64,000 bases of DNA from Stenotrophomonas maltophilia (GCA_002363385.1 DEVL01000004.1:7766-71765); one strand, 5' to 3'; counted from the stretch's first letter, positions 27,562-40,824 are shown. Numbers and translations are program-made. Notes: generated by a model not told the origin, from the sequence alone.

Positions 27562-30441
27562 TCACTTCACCTCGAACTCCCCGACCAGCACCGTCTCCGC
27601 CCGGTCCTTCAAGCGCAGCGTGACCTGCTGGTCGCGCTGGTCGCGGCTGCCCCACTTGGTGCTCAGGCGCAGCATCAAGGTGGTGGCACCCGTGACCACC
27701 TGCTCGCGGCTGCCGAAGTAGTTCGCTTCGATCTTGTAGGTGCCCGGCTTGGCATCACGCAACGAGAACTGCTCCGGGCCATAGCCGCCGGTGAAGTCCT
27801 GCGACATCTGCCCGCCCTGGTAGGTCAGCCGGTTGCCGTAGTAGGCGCGCTCGCCGTTGGGGTCGGTGACCCACAGGTCCATGTCGCTGTTGTCGCTGTC
27901 CCAGCTCAGCACCACGCGCAGGTCCAACGGCATCGCCCGGCGCAGGCGCGGGTCGATGGCCGAGGCATCGACGCGCTCGCGCACGATGAGCCGGGTCAGT
28001 TCATCCAGCGCGATCAACGAGATGCCGTCGAAGCGGCCATCCCACGGCCGCACCACCACTTCATACAGGGATGCCACCGCCGCCTGGTACTCCCCCGCCG
28101 CTTCCAGCGCCAGGCCGAGATCACGGAAACTCTGTGGCTCCTCCTCGCCCATCGCCAGCACCTGCCGGAACACCGGCACGGCAAGCGCCGGCGCCTTGGC
28201 CTGCATCAGCCGGTAGCCGAGCACGCGCAGCACGTGACGGTTCTCCAGCTGCATCTCAGCCAGATTGGACAGCACCCGCAGGGCGAGATCACGTTGCCCG
28301 CTGGCCAGCAGCAGATCGGCCACGTCCAGATAGAACGCACTGCTGCCGGCGTGTTGTTCGCGCTCCTGCAGGTACAGCGGATACAGCTGGGCGGGCGTGG
28401 CGTCGCGCAGGCGGCGGGCATAGGCCGAATCCGGCGCCCACGGCGCCAGGGTCAGGGTGATCTGGCCGCTGTTGGTCTTCGGTGCCAATTTGGCGCGGCG
28501 CTCGGTAGTGGCCTCCGCCTCATCGGCAACCGCCGAGGCGGTGAGCTCAACCCGATCCAGCGCCATCGGCGCCGCAGGTGCCGGCGGTGGCGGCGCCATC
28601 GCCATGGCGACCGGTGCGGCGTCGGACCGCGATTCCGGCTTGGGTCGCGGTGGCGCATTCTTGGGCCAGCGGGTATTCCACCACTGCTCGCGCTCGGCGA
28701 ACTGGCGGGCGATGCCATCCAGGCGGCGCTTCCGCTCGGTCGCCGCGTCGGCCACCGTCACTGCATGGCGCTGGTCGTAGGCGGCGCGCAGGGGTGCCGG
28801 CGGACGGATCCCGTAACGCAGGTAGTCGTCCAACGTTTCAAGAACCAGCAGCGAGGTATCGGCGGTCACCACACCGAACTGCTGGGCCAGCAGCTTGGAC
28901 GCTGGCGTCCCGGCCGGGTCAGCGGCGAGCGTGGCCAAGCGGGCATTCGCCCACGCGTGCGCGACCAGGCCGCCGTCCATCCCCCGTGCGTTCGCGAGGC
29001 TGAGCGTGATCGGTTGTGGATCACTTCCGCCACCGCGCAGAGACAGCAGCACCGTCGCATCGGGACGCAGCACGCGGCCGGTGATGCGGATCCAGCCCTG
29101 TGTGGCGCTGGCGGCATCCACGTTCACGTCCTCCACGCCACGCGCCACGACCTCGGCCACCTCAACCGGCTGCTGGAGCAGCAGCGGCATTACGCCAGCC
29201 ACGTCCGCCTCATTGCTCACCTGCAGCAGCTGACCATGATGGGCGCCGGTCCAGGCGCGCAGGCGCGGGGTGTCGGTCTTCGCACCAGCGCCGCTCAGCG
29301 CATACAGGCGTTGATCGGGCGACAGCGTGGGCAACGTCTGGCTGCTGTAGTTGGCCAGGCCGTCGCTGACCAGCAGGTACTCGCCGATGGCGGGATTCGG
29401 CATCCAGTCGCCCAGCGCACTGGCGCCATCGTTGGGCAGTGCCTGCAGGTACTCGCGCAGTGCTGACCAGTCGCCCTTGTTGACGGTGAACTCCCGCGGC
29501 GTTTCGCTGCGGTCACGCAGCACGGTCAACTGGACCTGGCCGGTGCCGAGGGCCTGGAAGTAGCGATCCAGTACCGCCAGTTCGGCCGCGCGGTCGCGTG
29601 AACCTGCCGAGCCCGATGCATCCCAGAGCAGGCCGATGCGCCGAGGCAGAACGCGCGGCGCGGTGGACGTGCGAACCGGCACGCTGGCCAGCAGATAGCG
29701 CTGCCCCTCATGCAGACCGGTGACCACGTCAGTGCTGCGCGCGAGCGGAAGGTTCCACTGCAGCTGTGCAGGCAGATCCGCGCCCCGCCCCTGCCACTGC
29801 GCCGCATAGGCGCCAGTCTTCACTGTGAATCCCAGTGGATTGGCGCCAACGGCGACCGGCTTGCCCGTCCCGCTGGCCTCGAGCTTCACCGTTACCTGCT
29901 CGGCCTGGCGTGCAAAGAACACGGGCAGTGACCACTGCAGGCCCTGCGGGACGGTCGGCAGGCTGTCGCGCAACACCAGACGGACGCGACGCTCACCACG
30001 CGCCGGGATGGGATAGAGCCGCAGCCGGAACTGATTGCCGGCGGTCTGTTCCAGCAGCCCCGGATCCACCTGGCGGCGCTCGATCGCCTCGAACACCTGG
30101 CGGCCCTGCGCCTTGGGGACCGGCACCGCGTCGCGCAGCTCACCGTCGATATCCAGTGCGAACCCGGCCACCTGTTGGCCCGCGGCCAGCGGAAATGCCA
30201 GCCGCCCTTCCAGCACCCGCGCGTTGGGATTGTGGAAGGTCAACTCAATCGTGGTTTCACCCAGCCCCGCCATGACACGGCTGTCGATACGGGCCTCGGT
30301 CAGCCGCACCGGCACCTCGGCGCCGGCCACCTGCAGGATCGGTGGTCGTGGCGGCGGCAACCGCCGCGGCTGGGCGTGCACGCTGGGCAGCTGCCAGCAC
30401 AGCAGCGCGAGCAGACTGATACTGCGCAGTGCGAGTCCCAT
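27562..30441 (-). CDS. Exported VIT/VWA-domain protein with C-terminal DUF2135
   Basis: A 959-residue exported protein. The signal peptide runs to VHAQ (about residue 23). A VIT domain follows (about 35-165, with LTFHNPN, PVPKAQGRQVFEAIE), then a von Willebrand A domain (about 250-430; GLLWDASGSAGSRDR is a MIDAS-like start), a Pro/Ala-rich linker, TPR-like helices (ALRVLSNLAEMQLENRHVLR) and a DUF2135 domain (LSWDSDNSDMDLWVTDPNGE). ATG 30441 has AGGAG upstream; an upstream in-frame extension lacks this. Similar proteins are envelope-associated with unclear roles. Confidence 0.9.
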   Translation of the reverse strand: MGLALRSISLLALLCWQLPSVHAQPRRLPPPRPPILQVAGAEVPVRLTEARIDSRVMAGLGETTIELTFHNPNARVLEGRLAFPLAAGQQVAGFALDIDGELRDAVPVPKAQGRQVFEAIERRQVDPGLLEQTAGNQFRLRLYPIPARGERRVRLVLRDSLPTVPQGLQWSLPVFFARQAEQVTVKLEASGTGKPVAVGANPLGFTVKTGAYAAQWQGRGADLPAQLQWNLPLARSTDVVTGLHEGQRYLLASVPVRTSTAPRVLPRRIGLLWDASGSAGSRDRAAELAVLDRYFQALGTGQVQLTVLRDRSETPREFTVNKGDWSALREYLQALPNDGASALGDWMPNPAIGEYLLVSDGLANYSSQTLPTLSPDQRLYALSGAGAKTDTPRLRAWTGAHHGQLLQVSNEADVAGVMPLLLQQPVEVAEVVARGVEDVNVDAASATQGWIRITGRVLRPDATVLLSLRGGGSDPQPITLSLANARGMDGGLVAHAWANARLATLAADPAGTPASKLLAQQFGVVTADTSLLVLETLDDYLRYGIRPPAPLRAAYDQRHAVTVADAATERKRRLDGIARQFAEREQWWNTRWPKNAPPRPKPESRSDAAPVAMAMAPPPPAPAAPMALDRVELTASAVADEAEATTERRAKLAPKTNSGQITLTLAPWAPDSAYARRLRDATPAQLYPLYLQEREQHAGSSAFYLDVADLLLASGQRDLALRVLSNLAEMQLENRHVLRVLGYRLMQAKAPALAVPVFRQVLAMGEEEPQSFRDLGLALEAAGEYQAAVASLYEVVVRPWDGRFDGISLIALDELTRLIVRERVDASAIDPRLRRAMPLDLRVVLSWDSDNSDMDLWVTDPNGERAYYGNRLTYQGGQMSQDFTGGYGPEQFSLRDAKPGTYKIEANYFGSREQVVTGATTLMLRLSTKWGSRDQRDQQVTLRLKDRAETVLVGEFEVK

Positions 30442-30589
30442 GTGACGCTCCTGATTCGATGACACCTCATTGAACGCACGGCGCACGAGAACGGGGTTGA
30501 GCGGCGGCAATCGCCTGTTCCGGTCATGGACGCCTCATCCGTGCTGGGCCAAGATCGCCCTCCACGGATTGATGGACCAAGGATGCCGC

Positions 30590-31636
30590 ATGCGCCTGTT
30601 GTTGACCGCCCCGCTGTTGATGGGGCTCACCCTGCCCGGTTACGCCGCCCCCATCGAGGGCGTGACGTTCACCCACCACGATTGGACGCTGGCCTGCGAC
30701 AACACCCGTACCTGCCGCGCCGCCGGTTATCAGGCCGATGACAATGGCGGCGATCCGGTCTCGATCCTGCTCACCCGCGCGGGCGGACCGCACCAGCCCG
30801 TGCAGGCGGAACTGATGCTCGGCCAGTACGACGACAACACCGCCACCCAGCGGCTCAGCCTGCAGATCAATGGCACCTCGCTGGGCCCGATGCAGTTCGA
30901 TGCCGCCGAGGGCACCGCCACTTTTTCCGCGAAGCAGCTCACCGCCCTGCTCGGCTCACTGACGCGCAACAGCCGCATCGAGCTGATCGGCGACGATGGC
31001 GCGCGCTGGACGGTCTCCGATCAGGGCGCCTCGGCCGTGCTGTTGAAGATGGATGCGTTCCAGGGTCGCCTTGGCACACCCGGCGCGTTGATGCGCAAGG
31101 GCACCCTCGCCGAATCCTCGGTGCCGCCCGCACTGCCGGTGCCGGTCGTGCAGCTGGGCACGCCGGTGGCAACCCGCCCGGCGGACACTGCGCTGGCCGC
31201 ATCGCCGGCGCTGCGTGCCGCCCTCACAGCAGTGACGTCGGCCGACGATTGCGAAGCGCTGGGACCCAGCGGCAGCCTGTCACCCGGCGAGGAACCCGAA
31301 GCGCTGACGGTGCAGCGGCTCAGCGCCGACAAACTGCTGGTCTCGCTGAGCTGCTGGCGCGGCGCGTACAACACCGGTGACGGCTATTGGGTGATCAACG
31401 ACCGCGCGCCGTACCAGCCGCGGCTGGTCACCACGGCAGCGGTCGGTGATGAGGTCCGCACCATCCAGGAGGCGCACAAGGGCCGTGGCCTTGGCGATTG
31501 CTGGTACTCCACCACCTGGGGCTGGACCGGCACGCAGTTCGTCAGGACGGAAGAGAGCAGCACCGGGCTGTGCCGCCTGGTCGCCGCTGGCGGCGCCTGG
31601 GAGATGCCGACACTGGTGACGCAGGTACGCGAGTAA
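30590..31636 (+). CDS. Exported DUF1176-family protein
   Basis: A 348-residue exported protein with signal peptide MRLLLTAPLLMGLTLPGYA. The mature part begins with HHDWTLACDNTRTCRAAGYQ, the N-terminal Cys pattern of DUF1176 proteins, and ends with the paired Cys region around GLGDCWYSTTWGWTG and STGLCR. The function of the family is not established. Start ATG 30590 is chosen for the signal peptide; ATG 30572 is possible. It is divergent from the VIT/VWA gene, with about 150 bases between the starts, and converges on recJ. Confidence 0.85.
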   Translation: MRLLLTAPLLMGLTLPGYAAPIEGVTFTHHDWTLACDNTRTCRAAGYQADDNGGDPVSILLTRAGGPHQPVQAELMLGQYDDNTATQRLSLQINGTSLGPMQFDAAEGTATFSAKQLTALLGSLTRNSRIELIGDDGARWTVSDQGASAVLLKMDAFQGRLGTPGALMRKGTLAESSVPPALPVPVVQLGTPVATRPADTALAASPALRAALTAVTSADDCEALGPSGSLSPGEEPEALTVQRLSADKLLVSLSCWRGAYNTGDGYWVINDRAPYQPRLVTTAAVGDEVRTIQEAHKGRGLGDCWYSTTWGWTGTQFVRTEESSTGLCRLVAAGGAWEMPTLVTQVRE

Positions 31637-31651
31637 GCCGAACCCGCCCGG

Positions 31652-33385
31652 TCACGCGTCGGCGCAGTGCTCCACGATCAGCTGGATCGCGCCGCCGCCA
31701 CGGTAGTCATCGCTGACCAGCCGGTACGCGATATGGACATGGTTGGCCGGCGCATTGCCGGTCCAGCCGCTGAAGTGGATGGCGCTGACCGGTTCGGCAC
31801 GGCCCGGCACGCGCAGGCTCAGTTTCAGGTGCTTCTCCTTGAGCACCTGCCAGCGCGCGACCTGGAAGTGACCATCGAACAACGGTTCCGGGAAGCCCTG
31901 TCCCCACGGCCCGGCCAGGCGCAGCGCCTCGGCGTGGGCAAAGTCCAATTCCTGCGGCAACAGCTCGCCGTCGGTCAGCAGCAGCTGTTGCAGCGACAGT
32001 GGATCCAGCGTGCGCTCCACCACCTCCACGAAGGCCTGCTCGAACGCGGCCAGCTGCGCGTGCGGCAGGCTCAGGCCGGCGGCCATGGCGTGACCACCAA
32101 ACTTGTCGATCAAGCCCGGGTGCGCCGCGTTGACCAGGGCCAGCGCGTCACGGATATGGAAGCCGGGAATGGAGCGCGCCGAGCCACGCAGCGAATCGCC
32201 GCCCGGCTCTGAAGGTGCGAAGGCGATCACCGGGCGATGCAGGCGATCCTTCATCTTGGACGCCACCAGCCCCACTACGCCCGGATGCCATTCGGCATCG
32301 AACAGGCAGGCCGCAACCGGGCGCACGCCCTCGGCGCTGAGCACCGCACGGGACACCGCCAGTTCTGCGTCGTCGGTCATCAGCTGCTGGACCGCACGGC
32401 GCTCGGTGTTGATCGACTCCAGCGTCGTGGCGATCTCACGCGCGTGGGCGCGGTCTTCGGTGAGCAGCAGCTCGATGCCCAGCGCCATGTCTTCCAGCCG
32501 GCCAGCGGCGTTCAACCGTGGCCCGAGCGCGAAACCGATGTCACTGCCGGTCAGCCGCGAGGCGTCACGCCCACTGGCCTCGATCAGCGCCTGCAGGCCG
32601 ACGCAGCCCTTGCCGCTGCGCAGCCGGCGCAGGCCGGCCGAGACCAGGGCACGGTTGTTGTCATCCAGCGCGACCAGATCGGCGACGGTGCCCACCGCGA
32701 CCAGGTCCAGCAGGGTCAGCAGATCCGGCTCTGGTGCCGTGGCATACGCGCCCTGATCGCGCAGGTGGCGGCGCAGCGCCATCAATACATAGAAGATCAC
32801 CCCGACGCCGGCCAGTGCCTTGCTGGGGAACGCATCGCCGCTGATGTTGGGGTCGACGATCGCATCGGCCGGCGGCAGATGTTCGCCCGGCAGATGGTGA
32901 TCGGTGACCAGCACCTTCCAGCCCAGCGCCTTGGCCGCGTTGACGCCGGCATGGCAGGCGATGCCATGGTCGACCGTGACCAGCAGGCCCGGATTGAGCG
33001 GGGCCAGCTCGGCCACCAGCGATGGCGACAGCCCATAGCCATGCAGCATGCGGTTGGGCACCGCGTGTACCACATCGCGCGCGCCGAGCATGCGCAGACC
33101 GCGCACCCCGACCGCACAGGCGGTGGCACCATCGCAGTCGAAATCGCCGACGATCAGGATGCGTTCGTTGTTGGCGATCGCATCGGCCAGCAGCGTTACC
33201 GCGGCCTGCATGCTGCCCAGCAGATCCGGCGCATGCAGCTGGGCCAGCTTCGGCTGGGCCTGCGCGGCATCGGTCACCCCGCGCGCGGCGTACAACCGCT
33301 GCAGCAACGGCAACATGGAGGACGGCCACTCGCCGACGGCGGCGGCAGGGCGGCGCTGGATACGGGGTGCTTCAGACTGGGTCAA
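31652..33385 (-). CDS. recJ: Single-stranded-DNA-specific exonuclease RecJ
   Basis: 5'-3' exonuclease on single-stranded DNA in recombination and mismatch repair. The 577-residue protein has the DHH phosphoesterase motifs: VGDFDCDGATAC (motif I), LLVTVDHGIACH, VLVTDHHLPGE (DHH) and VDPN, then the DHHA1 domain with GGHAMAAGLSL near the C-terminus. It is the last gene of the minus-strand dapB/carA-to-recJ block, following rpfE. Confidence 0.96.
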   Translation of the reverse strand: MTQSEAPRIQRRPAAAVGEWPSSMLPLLQRLYAARGVTDAAQAQPKLAQLHAPDLLGSMQAAVTLLADAIANNERILIVGDFDCDGATACAVGVRGLRMLGARDVVHAVPNRMLHGYGLSPSLVAELAPLNPGLLVTVDHGIACHAGVNAAKALGWKVLVTDHHLPGEHLPPADAIVDPNISGDAFPSKALAGVGVIFYVLMALRRHLRDQGAYATAPEPDLLTLLDLVAVGTVADLVALDDNNRALVSAGLRRLRSGKGCVGLQALIEASGRDASRLTGSDIGFALGPRLNAAGRLEDMALGIELLLTEDRAHAREIATTLESINTERRAVQQLMTDDAELAVSRAVLSAEGVRPVAACLFDAEWHPGVVGLVASKMKDRLHRPVIAFAPSEPGGDSLRGSARSIPGFHIRDALALVNAAHPGLIDKFGGHAMAAGLSLPHAQLAAFEQAFVEVVERTLDPLSLQQLLLTDGELLPQELDFAHAEALRLAGPWGQGFPEPLFDGHFQVARWQVLKEKHLKLSLRVPGRAEPVSAIHFSGWTGNAPANHVHIAYRLVSDDYRGGGAIQLIVEHCADA

Positions 33386-33434
33386 AACAGGCTCGATCGA
33401 TGACGTTCGCGAGCATGATACCGCCCCGCTACCG

Positions 33435-33457
33435 GTAGAGCCGGCCGCTGGCCGGCT
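33435..33457 (+). repeat. GTAG-headed palindromic element between recJ and rpfE
   Basis: GTAGAGCCGGCC followed by GCTGGCCGGCT forms a short stem (AGCCGGCC / GGCCGGCT). It lies in the 88-base gap between rpfE and recJ. Confidence 0.7.
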
Positions 33458-33473
33458 GTCCTTCGCGACGCAC

Positions 33474-34394
33474 TCAGAGGTCGTGCAGCTGCACCGGCTT
33501 CTTCCAGAACCGCCAGCGCTGGGTCTTGTCGACCTCCACGCGGGCGCCGTCCTCGAAATCCAGCACCAGCCGCTTCAATTCCCCGCGCGCGATCGCCGCC
33601 AGCAACGGGCGGATCGCCTCATTGCCCAGCTGTTCCATCGAACGCAGCTGACGCAGGTCCACCAAGGCATCCACGGTCTGCTCGCCATCGGCCTGCAGAC
33701 CCGCAGCCTTGGCCAGCGCCTGCAGCAGCGCATCGCGGCTGCGGACCTGGGCATGCGCGGTGGTCACGCGTTCGGGCAGCTCACCGCCACCCCAGAACCA
33801 CAGCGAGTTGATCGCACGTTTGCCGTCGGCCACGCGCTGCTGGTTCCACTCGTGCTGGTGCAACACCACCTGCGCTTCGGTCAGCAGGGCGCGCCAACGG
33901 CGGCCTGCATCGCCTTCGGGCAGATGGGCAAACAGATCATCGCCGAGCACTTCATCGGGCTCGGCGAAGACGGGCAGCGTGGTGCCTGGCGGCAAGCGCA
34001 GATACCAGCGCGACGGCACCGGTGCATCCAGCACGAAGCCGTAGCCGGCAAACAACGGCTGCAACGCGGGCAGCAGCTGCATCACATCGGCCAGATCGGG
34101 GCGCAGGGTATCCCCGTGCCCCATCAGGCGTGCGCCATGCATGTCCGGCACCACATTGGCCGGATCGGCCCGCAGCCACACGGATTGGTCGGCATCGCCG
34201 ACATCCAGCTGGCGGGTCAGGGCTGCGGCAGACCACGCGTCCGGCTGCGTCTGGAAATGCCGACGCAGCTGGGCGCGTTCGCCTGCCTCGGCGCTGCGGC
34301 GCTGCGCACGCCCCAGCGCCTTGGCGACGTCATCGGGCAACGGCGCCGCCGGAAACCGGCTGCGCGCCGGCAGCAACAACGTCGCCGTGGCCAT
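33474..34394 (-). CDS. rpfE: RpfE-type protein (phosphoglycerate-mutase-like annotation in relatives)
   Basis: A 306-residue soluble protein, often annotated in xanthomonads as RpfE or as a cofactor-independent phosphoglycerate mutase-like protein; its function is not established. Visible segments are WLRADPANVVPDMHGARLMG (a metal-ligand-like Asp/His region), LPEGDAGRRWRALLTEAQVV and a conserved C-terminal INSLWFWGGGELP. The position between recJ and greA matches rpfE of the Xanthomonas rpf cluster, which is the main support for the name. It lies 5 bases after the greA stop, in the same operon. Confidence 0.7.
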   Translation of the reverse strand: MATATLLLPARSRFPAAPLPDDVAKALGRAQRRSAEAGERAQLRRHFQTQPDAWSAAALTRQLDVGDADQSVWLRADPANVVPDMHGARLMGHGDTLRPDLADVMQLLPALQPLFAGYGFVLDAPVPSRWYLRLPPGTTLPVFAEPDEVLGDDLFAHLPEGDAGRRWRALLTEAQVVLHQHEWNQQRVADGKRAINSLWFWGGGELPERVTTAHAQVRSRDALLQALAKAAGLQADGEQTVDALVDLRQLRSMEQLGNEAIRPLLAAIARGELKRLVLDFEDGARVEVDKTQRWRFWKKPVQLHDL

Positions 34395-34399
34395 CGCCG

Positions 34400-34872
34400 T
34401 CAGTCCAGGTACTGGACGCTGACGATTTCGTACTCGCGCTGGCCGGCCGGCGCGTCGATGGTGACCGCATCGCCTTCCAGCTTGCCGATCAAGGCACGGG
34501 CCAGCGGCGAGGAGATCGCGATCAGGCCCAGCTTGATGTCCGCTTCCAGGTCGCCCACGATCTGGTAGCGCTTCTCTTCCTCGCTCTCCACGTCCGACAG
34601 CTCGACGGTGGCGCCGAACACCACCTTGCTGCCGGCGTTGAGCTTGGTGATGTCGATGATCTCGGCATGCGAGAGCTCACCTTCCAGCTGCTTGATGCGG
34701 CCTTCGATGAAGCCCTGCTCTTCGCGCGCGGCGTGGTACTCGGCGTTCTCTTTGAGATCGCCGTGTTCGCGCGCCTCGGCGATCGCCGCGATGACCTTCG
34801 GGCGCTTGACCGACTTCAGGTGGTCAAGCTCTTCGCGCAGACGCTGCGCGCCCTTCAGGGTGATCGGTGCTC

Positions 34873-34876
<4 letters not shown>
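34400..34876 (-). CDS. greA: Transcription elongation factor GreA
   Basis: Rescues backtracked RNA polymerase by stimulating transcript cleavage. The 158-residue length equals the Escherichia coli protein. The N-terminal coiled coil carries the acidic tip GDLKENAEYHAAREEQ and the C-terminal FKBP-like domain ends in PAGQREYEIVSVQY. ATG 34876 overlaps the carB stop (ATGA), so it is translationally coupled with carB. An in-frame upstream extension lies within carB and is rejected. Confidence 0.97.
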
Positions 34877-38115
<3,239 letters not shown>

Positions 38116-38169
38116 TGTCTTCTCTAAGTCTGGACAGCGAGGCAGATGGGGGTGATCGCACGCTGTCGA

Positions 38170-38724
38170 TCAGGAAATATCGTCGGGGTTCAGCGCGATC
38201 CGGCACTGGTCCTGCAGTCCTTTCGCCAGCTGCACGCCGATGTCGTCGGGCAGCTCCGATTCGATGTCGAGCGTGGCGATGAAGCGGGTGTAGGCCGGGC
38301 TGCCCAGGAACGCAGCCACCTCGGCGCGCTCGGTTTCACTCAGATCCGCGTTGGTCTTTTCGGCGATCGTCGATGGATTGGCAGCAGCGAAGGCCGAGGA
38401 GAGACTCTTGCCCCCGGGGGTCCCCAGGAAACGCGACCACTCCGCAATCACCTGGTCGCCGTCGTTGCCAAGGCCGGAGATCACCGAGCGACGGAACTGC
38501 GCGTCGAGCAGGCGCTTGATCGGCGCATGGGCGCACTGCCGATCGGTCTCGGGCAGCGCATTGAGCGCGGGCACGTTGTCGACCATCAGCTTGGCCATGT
38601 CCGTGCCCAGTGTGCCCAGGCCCAGCGACTGGACCACCGCCTGCACCTGCGCATCCGTAGCCGGCGCGGCCTGGGCCACGCCGGTGAAGCACAACAGCGA
38701 GAGCAGCAGCGCGGGGCTGCGCAT
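38170..38724 (-). CDS. Exported protein between carA and carB, DUF2059-like
   Basis: A 184-residue protein with a signal peptide (SPALLLSLLCFTGVAQA). The mature part is helical: QVQAVVQSLGL, then DRQCAHAPIKRLLDAQ, GGKSLSSAFAAANPS and EVAAFLGSPAYTRF, which resembles DUF2059-type periplasmic proteins where F-x-S-P-x-G/Y-x-x-F occurs; assignment is tentative. ATG 38724 overlaps the carA stop as TGATG, so it is co-translated with carA, and carB follows 54 bases later. A secreted product inside the carAB operon is unexpected. Two cysteines are far apart. Confidence 0.85.
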   Translation of the reverse strand: MRSPALLLSLLCFTGVAQAAPATDAQVQAVVQSLGLGTLGTDMAKLMVDNVPALNALPETDRQCAHAPIKRLLDAQFRRSVISGLGNDGDQVIAEWSRFLGTPGGKSLSSAFAAANPSTIAEKTNADLSETERAEVAAFLGSPAYTRFIATLDIESELPDDIGVQLAKGLQDQCRIALNPDDIS

Positions 38725-39854
38725 CACGCCTTGGCCTCGGTCATCAGGGTCACGAAACGGTCGAACAGCGGACCGACATCGTGCGGGCCCGGCGAGGCTT
38801 CCGGGTGACCCTGGAACGAGAACGCCGGCACATCGGTGCGGGCGATGCCCTGGTTGGTGCCGTCGAACAGCGAGCGGTGGGTCACGCGCAGGGTGGACGG
38901 CAGCGAGGCCTCATCGACCGCAAAACCATGGTTCTGCGAGGTGATCATGACGCGGCCACCGTCCAGGTCCTGGACCGGATGGTTGGCGCCGTGGTGGCCA
39001 TGGCCCATCTTGACCGTCTTCGCACCGGAGGCCAGCGCCAGCAGCTGATGGCCCAGGCAGATGCCGAAGACCGGCACCTTCTTCTCGAGGAAGGTCTTGA
39101 TCGCGGCGATGGCGTAGTCGCACGGTTCCGGATCGCCCGGGCCGTTGGACAGGAACACCCCGTCCGGGTTCATCGCCAGCACTTCGGCCGCCGGGGTCTG
39201 CGCCGGTACCACGGTCAGCTCACAGCCGCGTTCGGCCAACATGCGCAGGATGTTCAGCTTCGCGCCGAAGTCATAGGCCACCACCTTGAAGCGCGGTGCG
39301 GCGTTGACGAAGGCGTTGCTGTCCAGATCCAGCTGGCCCTCGCTCCAGGTGTAACGCTTGTCGGTGCTGACCACCTTGGCCAGATCCATACCCTTCAGGC
39401 CCGGGAACTTACGCGCCGCTTCCAGCGCCGTCTCCACGTTCAGCCCTTCGCCGGCCATCAGCGCACCGTTCTGGGCGCCGCGCTCGCGCAGGATGCGGGT
39501 CAGCATGCGGGTATCGATGCCGGAGATGGCCACCACGCCGCGCTGGATCAGCCAATCCTGCAGCGACACCTGGCTGCGCCAGTTGCTCGGGCGGCGCGGC
39601 ACATCGCGCACGATCAGACCGGCCGACCACACCTTGGCCGCTTCATCGTCCTGGTCGGTCATGCCGGTGTTGCCGATATGCGGGTAGGTCAGCGTGACCA
39701 TCTGCCGGGCGTAGGAAGGATCGGTCAACACTTCCTGATAACCGGTCATGGCGGTGTTGAACACCACCTCACCGACGGACAGGCCGGGCGCGCCTACGGA
39801 TTCGCCCTCGAATACGGTGCCGTCTTCGAGGACGAGGATTGCGGCTTGGGTCAC
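38724..39854 (-). CDS. carA: Carbamoyl-phosphate synthase small subunit
   Basis: Glutamine amidotransferase subunit that passes ammonia to CarB. The 376-residue protein has the N-terminal CPSase small-chain domain (LVLEDGTVFEGESVGA) and a class I amidotransferase domain with the catalytic Cys in GICLGHQLLALASG and a C-terminal His-x-Glu in FQGHPEASPGP. About 230 bases separate it from dapB upstream; no clear regulatory element was identified there. Confidence 0.97.
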   Translation of the reverse strand: MTQAAILVLEDGTVFEGESVGAPGLSVGEVVFNTAMTGYQEVLTDPSYARQMVTLTYPHIGNTGMTDQDDEAAKVWSAGLIVRDVPRRPSNWRSQVSLQDWLIQRGVVAISGIDTRMLTRILRERGAQNGALMAGEGLNVETALEAARKFPGLKGMDLAKVVSTDKRYTWSEGQLDLDSNAFVNAAPRFKVVAYDFGAKLNILRMLAERGCELTVVPAQTPAAEVLAMNPDGVFLSNGPGDPEPCDYAIAAIKTFLEKKVPVFGICLGHQLLALASGAKTVKMGHGHHGANHPVQDLDGGRVMITSQNHGFAVDEASLPSTLRVTHRSLFDGTNQGIARTDVPAFSFQGHPEASPGPHDVGPLFDRFVTLMTEAKA

Positions 39855-40083
39855 GGGAATCTCACTTTGGCTACCGAGGGGTCACCGAAGTCACGCCTGC
39901 GCTTCACGAAAAAGCGGCTGCAAAAAAGCGCGGACTGCGGTTCTGGACCGGTCCGGCTGTCGTGATTCGGCGAGCGGGAATTGTAAAGGGAAGCCGGGTG
40001 CGACGCCAGTATCCGCGTGCAATTGCCCTGTTCAGCCTGACAGAAGGCGCAGCGCCGGTTCAGGCGCGCGCCTTCCTGCCCAT

Positions 40084-40824
40084 TCAGACGGCAGGCGGCG
40101 GCGTGGCCCCGTCCAGCAGATCACGGACCCGGTAACTGCCCGGCGCACGGCCCGGCAATTGGCTGGCCGCAAACAGGGCCCCACGGGCAAAGATGTCCCG
40201 GTTGGTCGCACGGTGGGTCAGCTCGATACGCTCGCCCAGGCCAGTGAACTGGACCAGGTGCTCGCCAACGATGTCGCCCGCACGCAGGCTGGCGTAGTGC
40301 GGCTGCGCCCCCCCCTTCTCCGCCGCCGCGCCCAGCGTGAGGGCCGTGCCGGAGGGCGCGTCCTTCTTCTGGGTGTGGTGGGATTCGACGATGTCGCAGT
40401 CCCAGCCGGCCAGCGCCGCTGCCGCGCGCTCGACCAGTTCATCCAGCACCGCCACGCCGAGGCTGAAGTTGGAGGCCCAGACCAGCGGAATCCGGCCCGC
40501 GGCCTGGATCAGCGCCTGGCGCTGCGCCTCGCTGATGCCGGTGGTACCCGACACGAAACCCGCGCCCCGCTCCACACACAGTGCCAATACCGGGTCGAAG
40601 CCCTCGGGCAGGCTGAAATCAATGGCGACATCGAATTGGGGGGCACCGGCCAGCTCACTGCTGGCGAAATGCGGCACGCCCTCAACCACGCGCTGGGCGG
40701 GTGAGCGGCGGTTCACGGCAGCGACAACCTGCAGGGCGGGGCTGTCAGCGGCAAGCCGGAGCAGCGCCTGGCCCATGCGGCCGGAGGCACCGTGGATGAG
40801 CAAACGTAGGGGAGAGGTAGTCAT
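40084..40824 (-). CDS. dapB: 4-hydroxy-tetrahydrodipicolinate reductase
   Basis: NAD(P)H-dependent step of the diaminopimelate-lysine pathway. The 246-residue protein begins with a Rossmann motif (IHGASGRMGQALLRLA) and contains the substrate motif HHTQKKDAPSGTALTL (paired His, catalytic Lys). The end RVRDLLDGATPPP is short, as in many xanthomonad homologues. It is upstream of carA on the same strand, and the small membrane gene at 40877-41131 lies before it. Confidence 0.96.
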   Translation of the reverse strand: MTTSPLRLLIHGASGRMGQALLRLAADSPALQVVAAVNRRSPAQRVVEGVPHFASSELAGAPQFDVAIDFSLPEGFDPVLALCVERGAGFVSGTTGISEAQRQALIQAAGRIPLVWASNFSLGVAVLDELVERAAAALAGWDCDIVESHHTQKKDAPSGTALTLGAAAEKGGAQPHYASLRAGDIVGEHLVQFTGLGERIELTHRATNRDIFARGALFAASQLPGRAPGSYRVRDLLDGATPPPAV

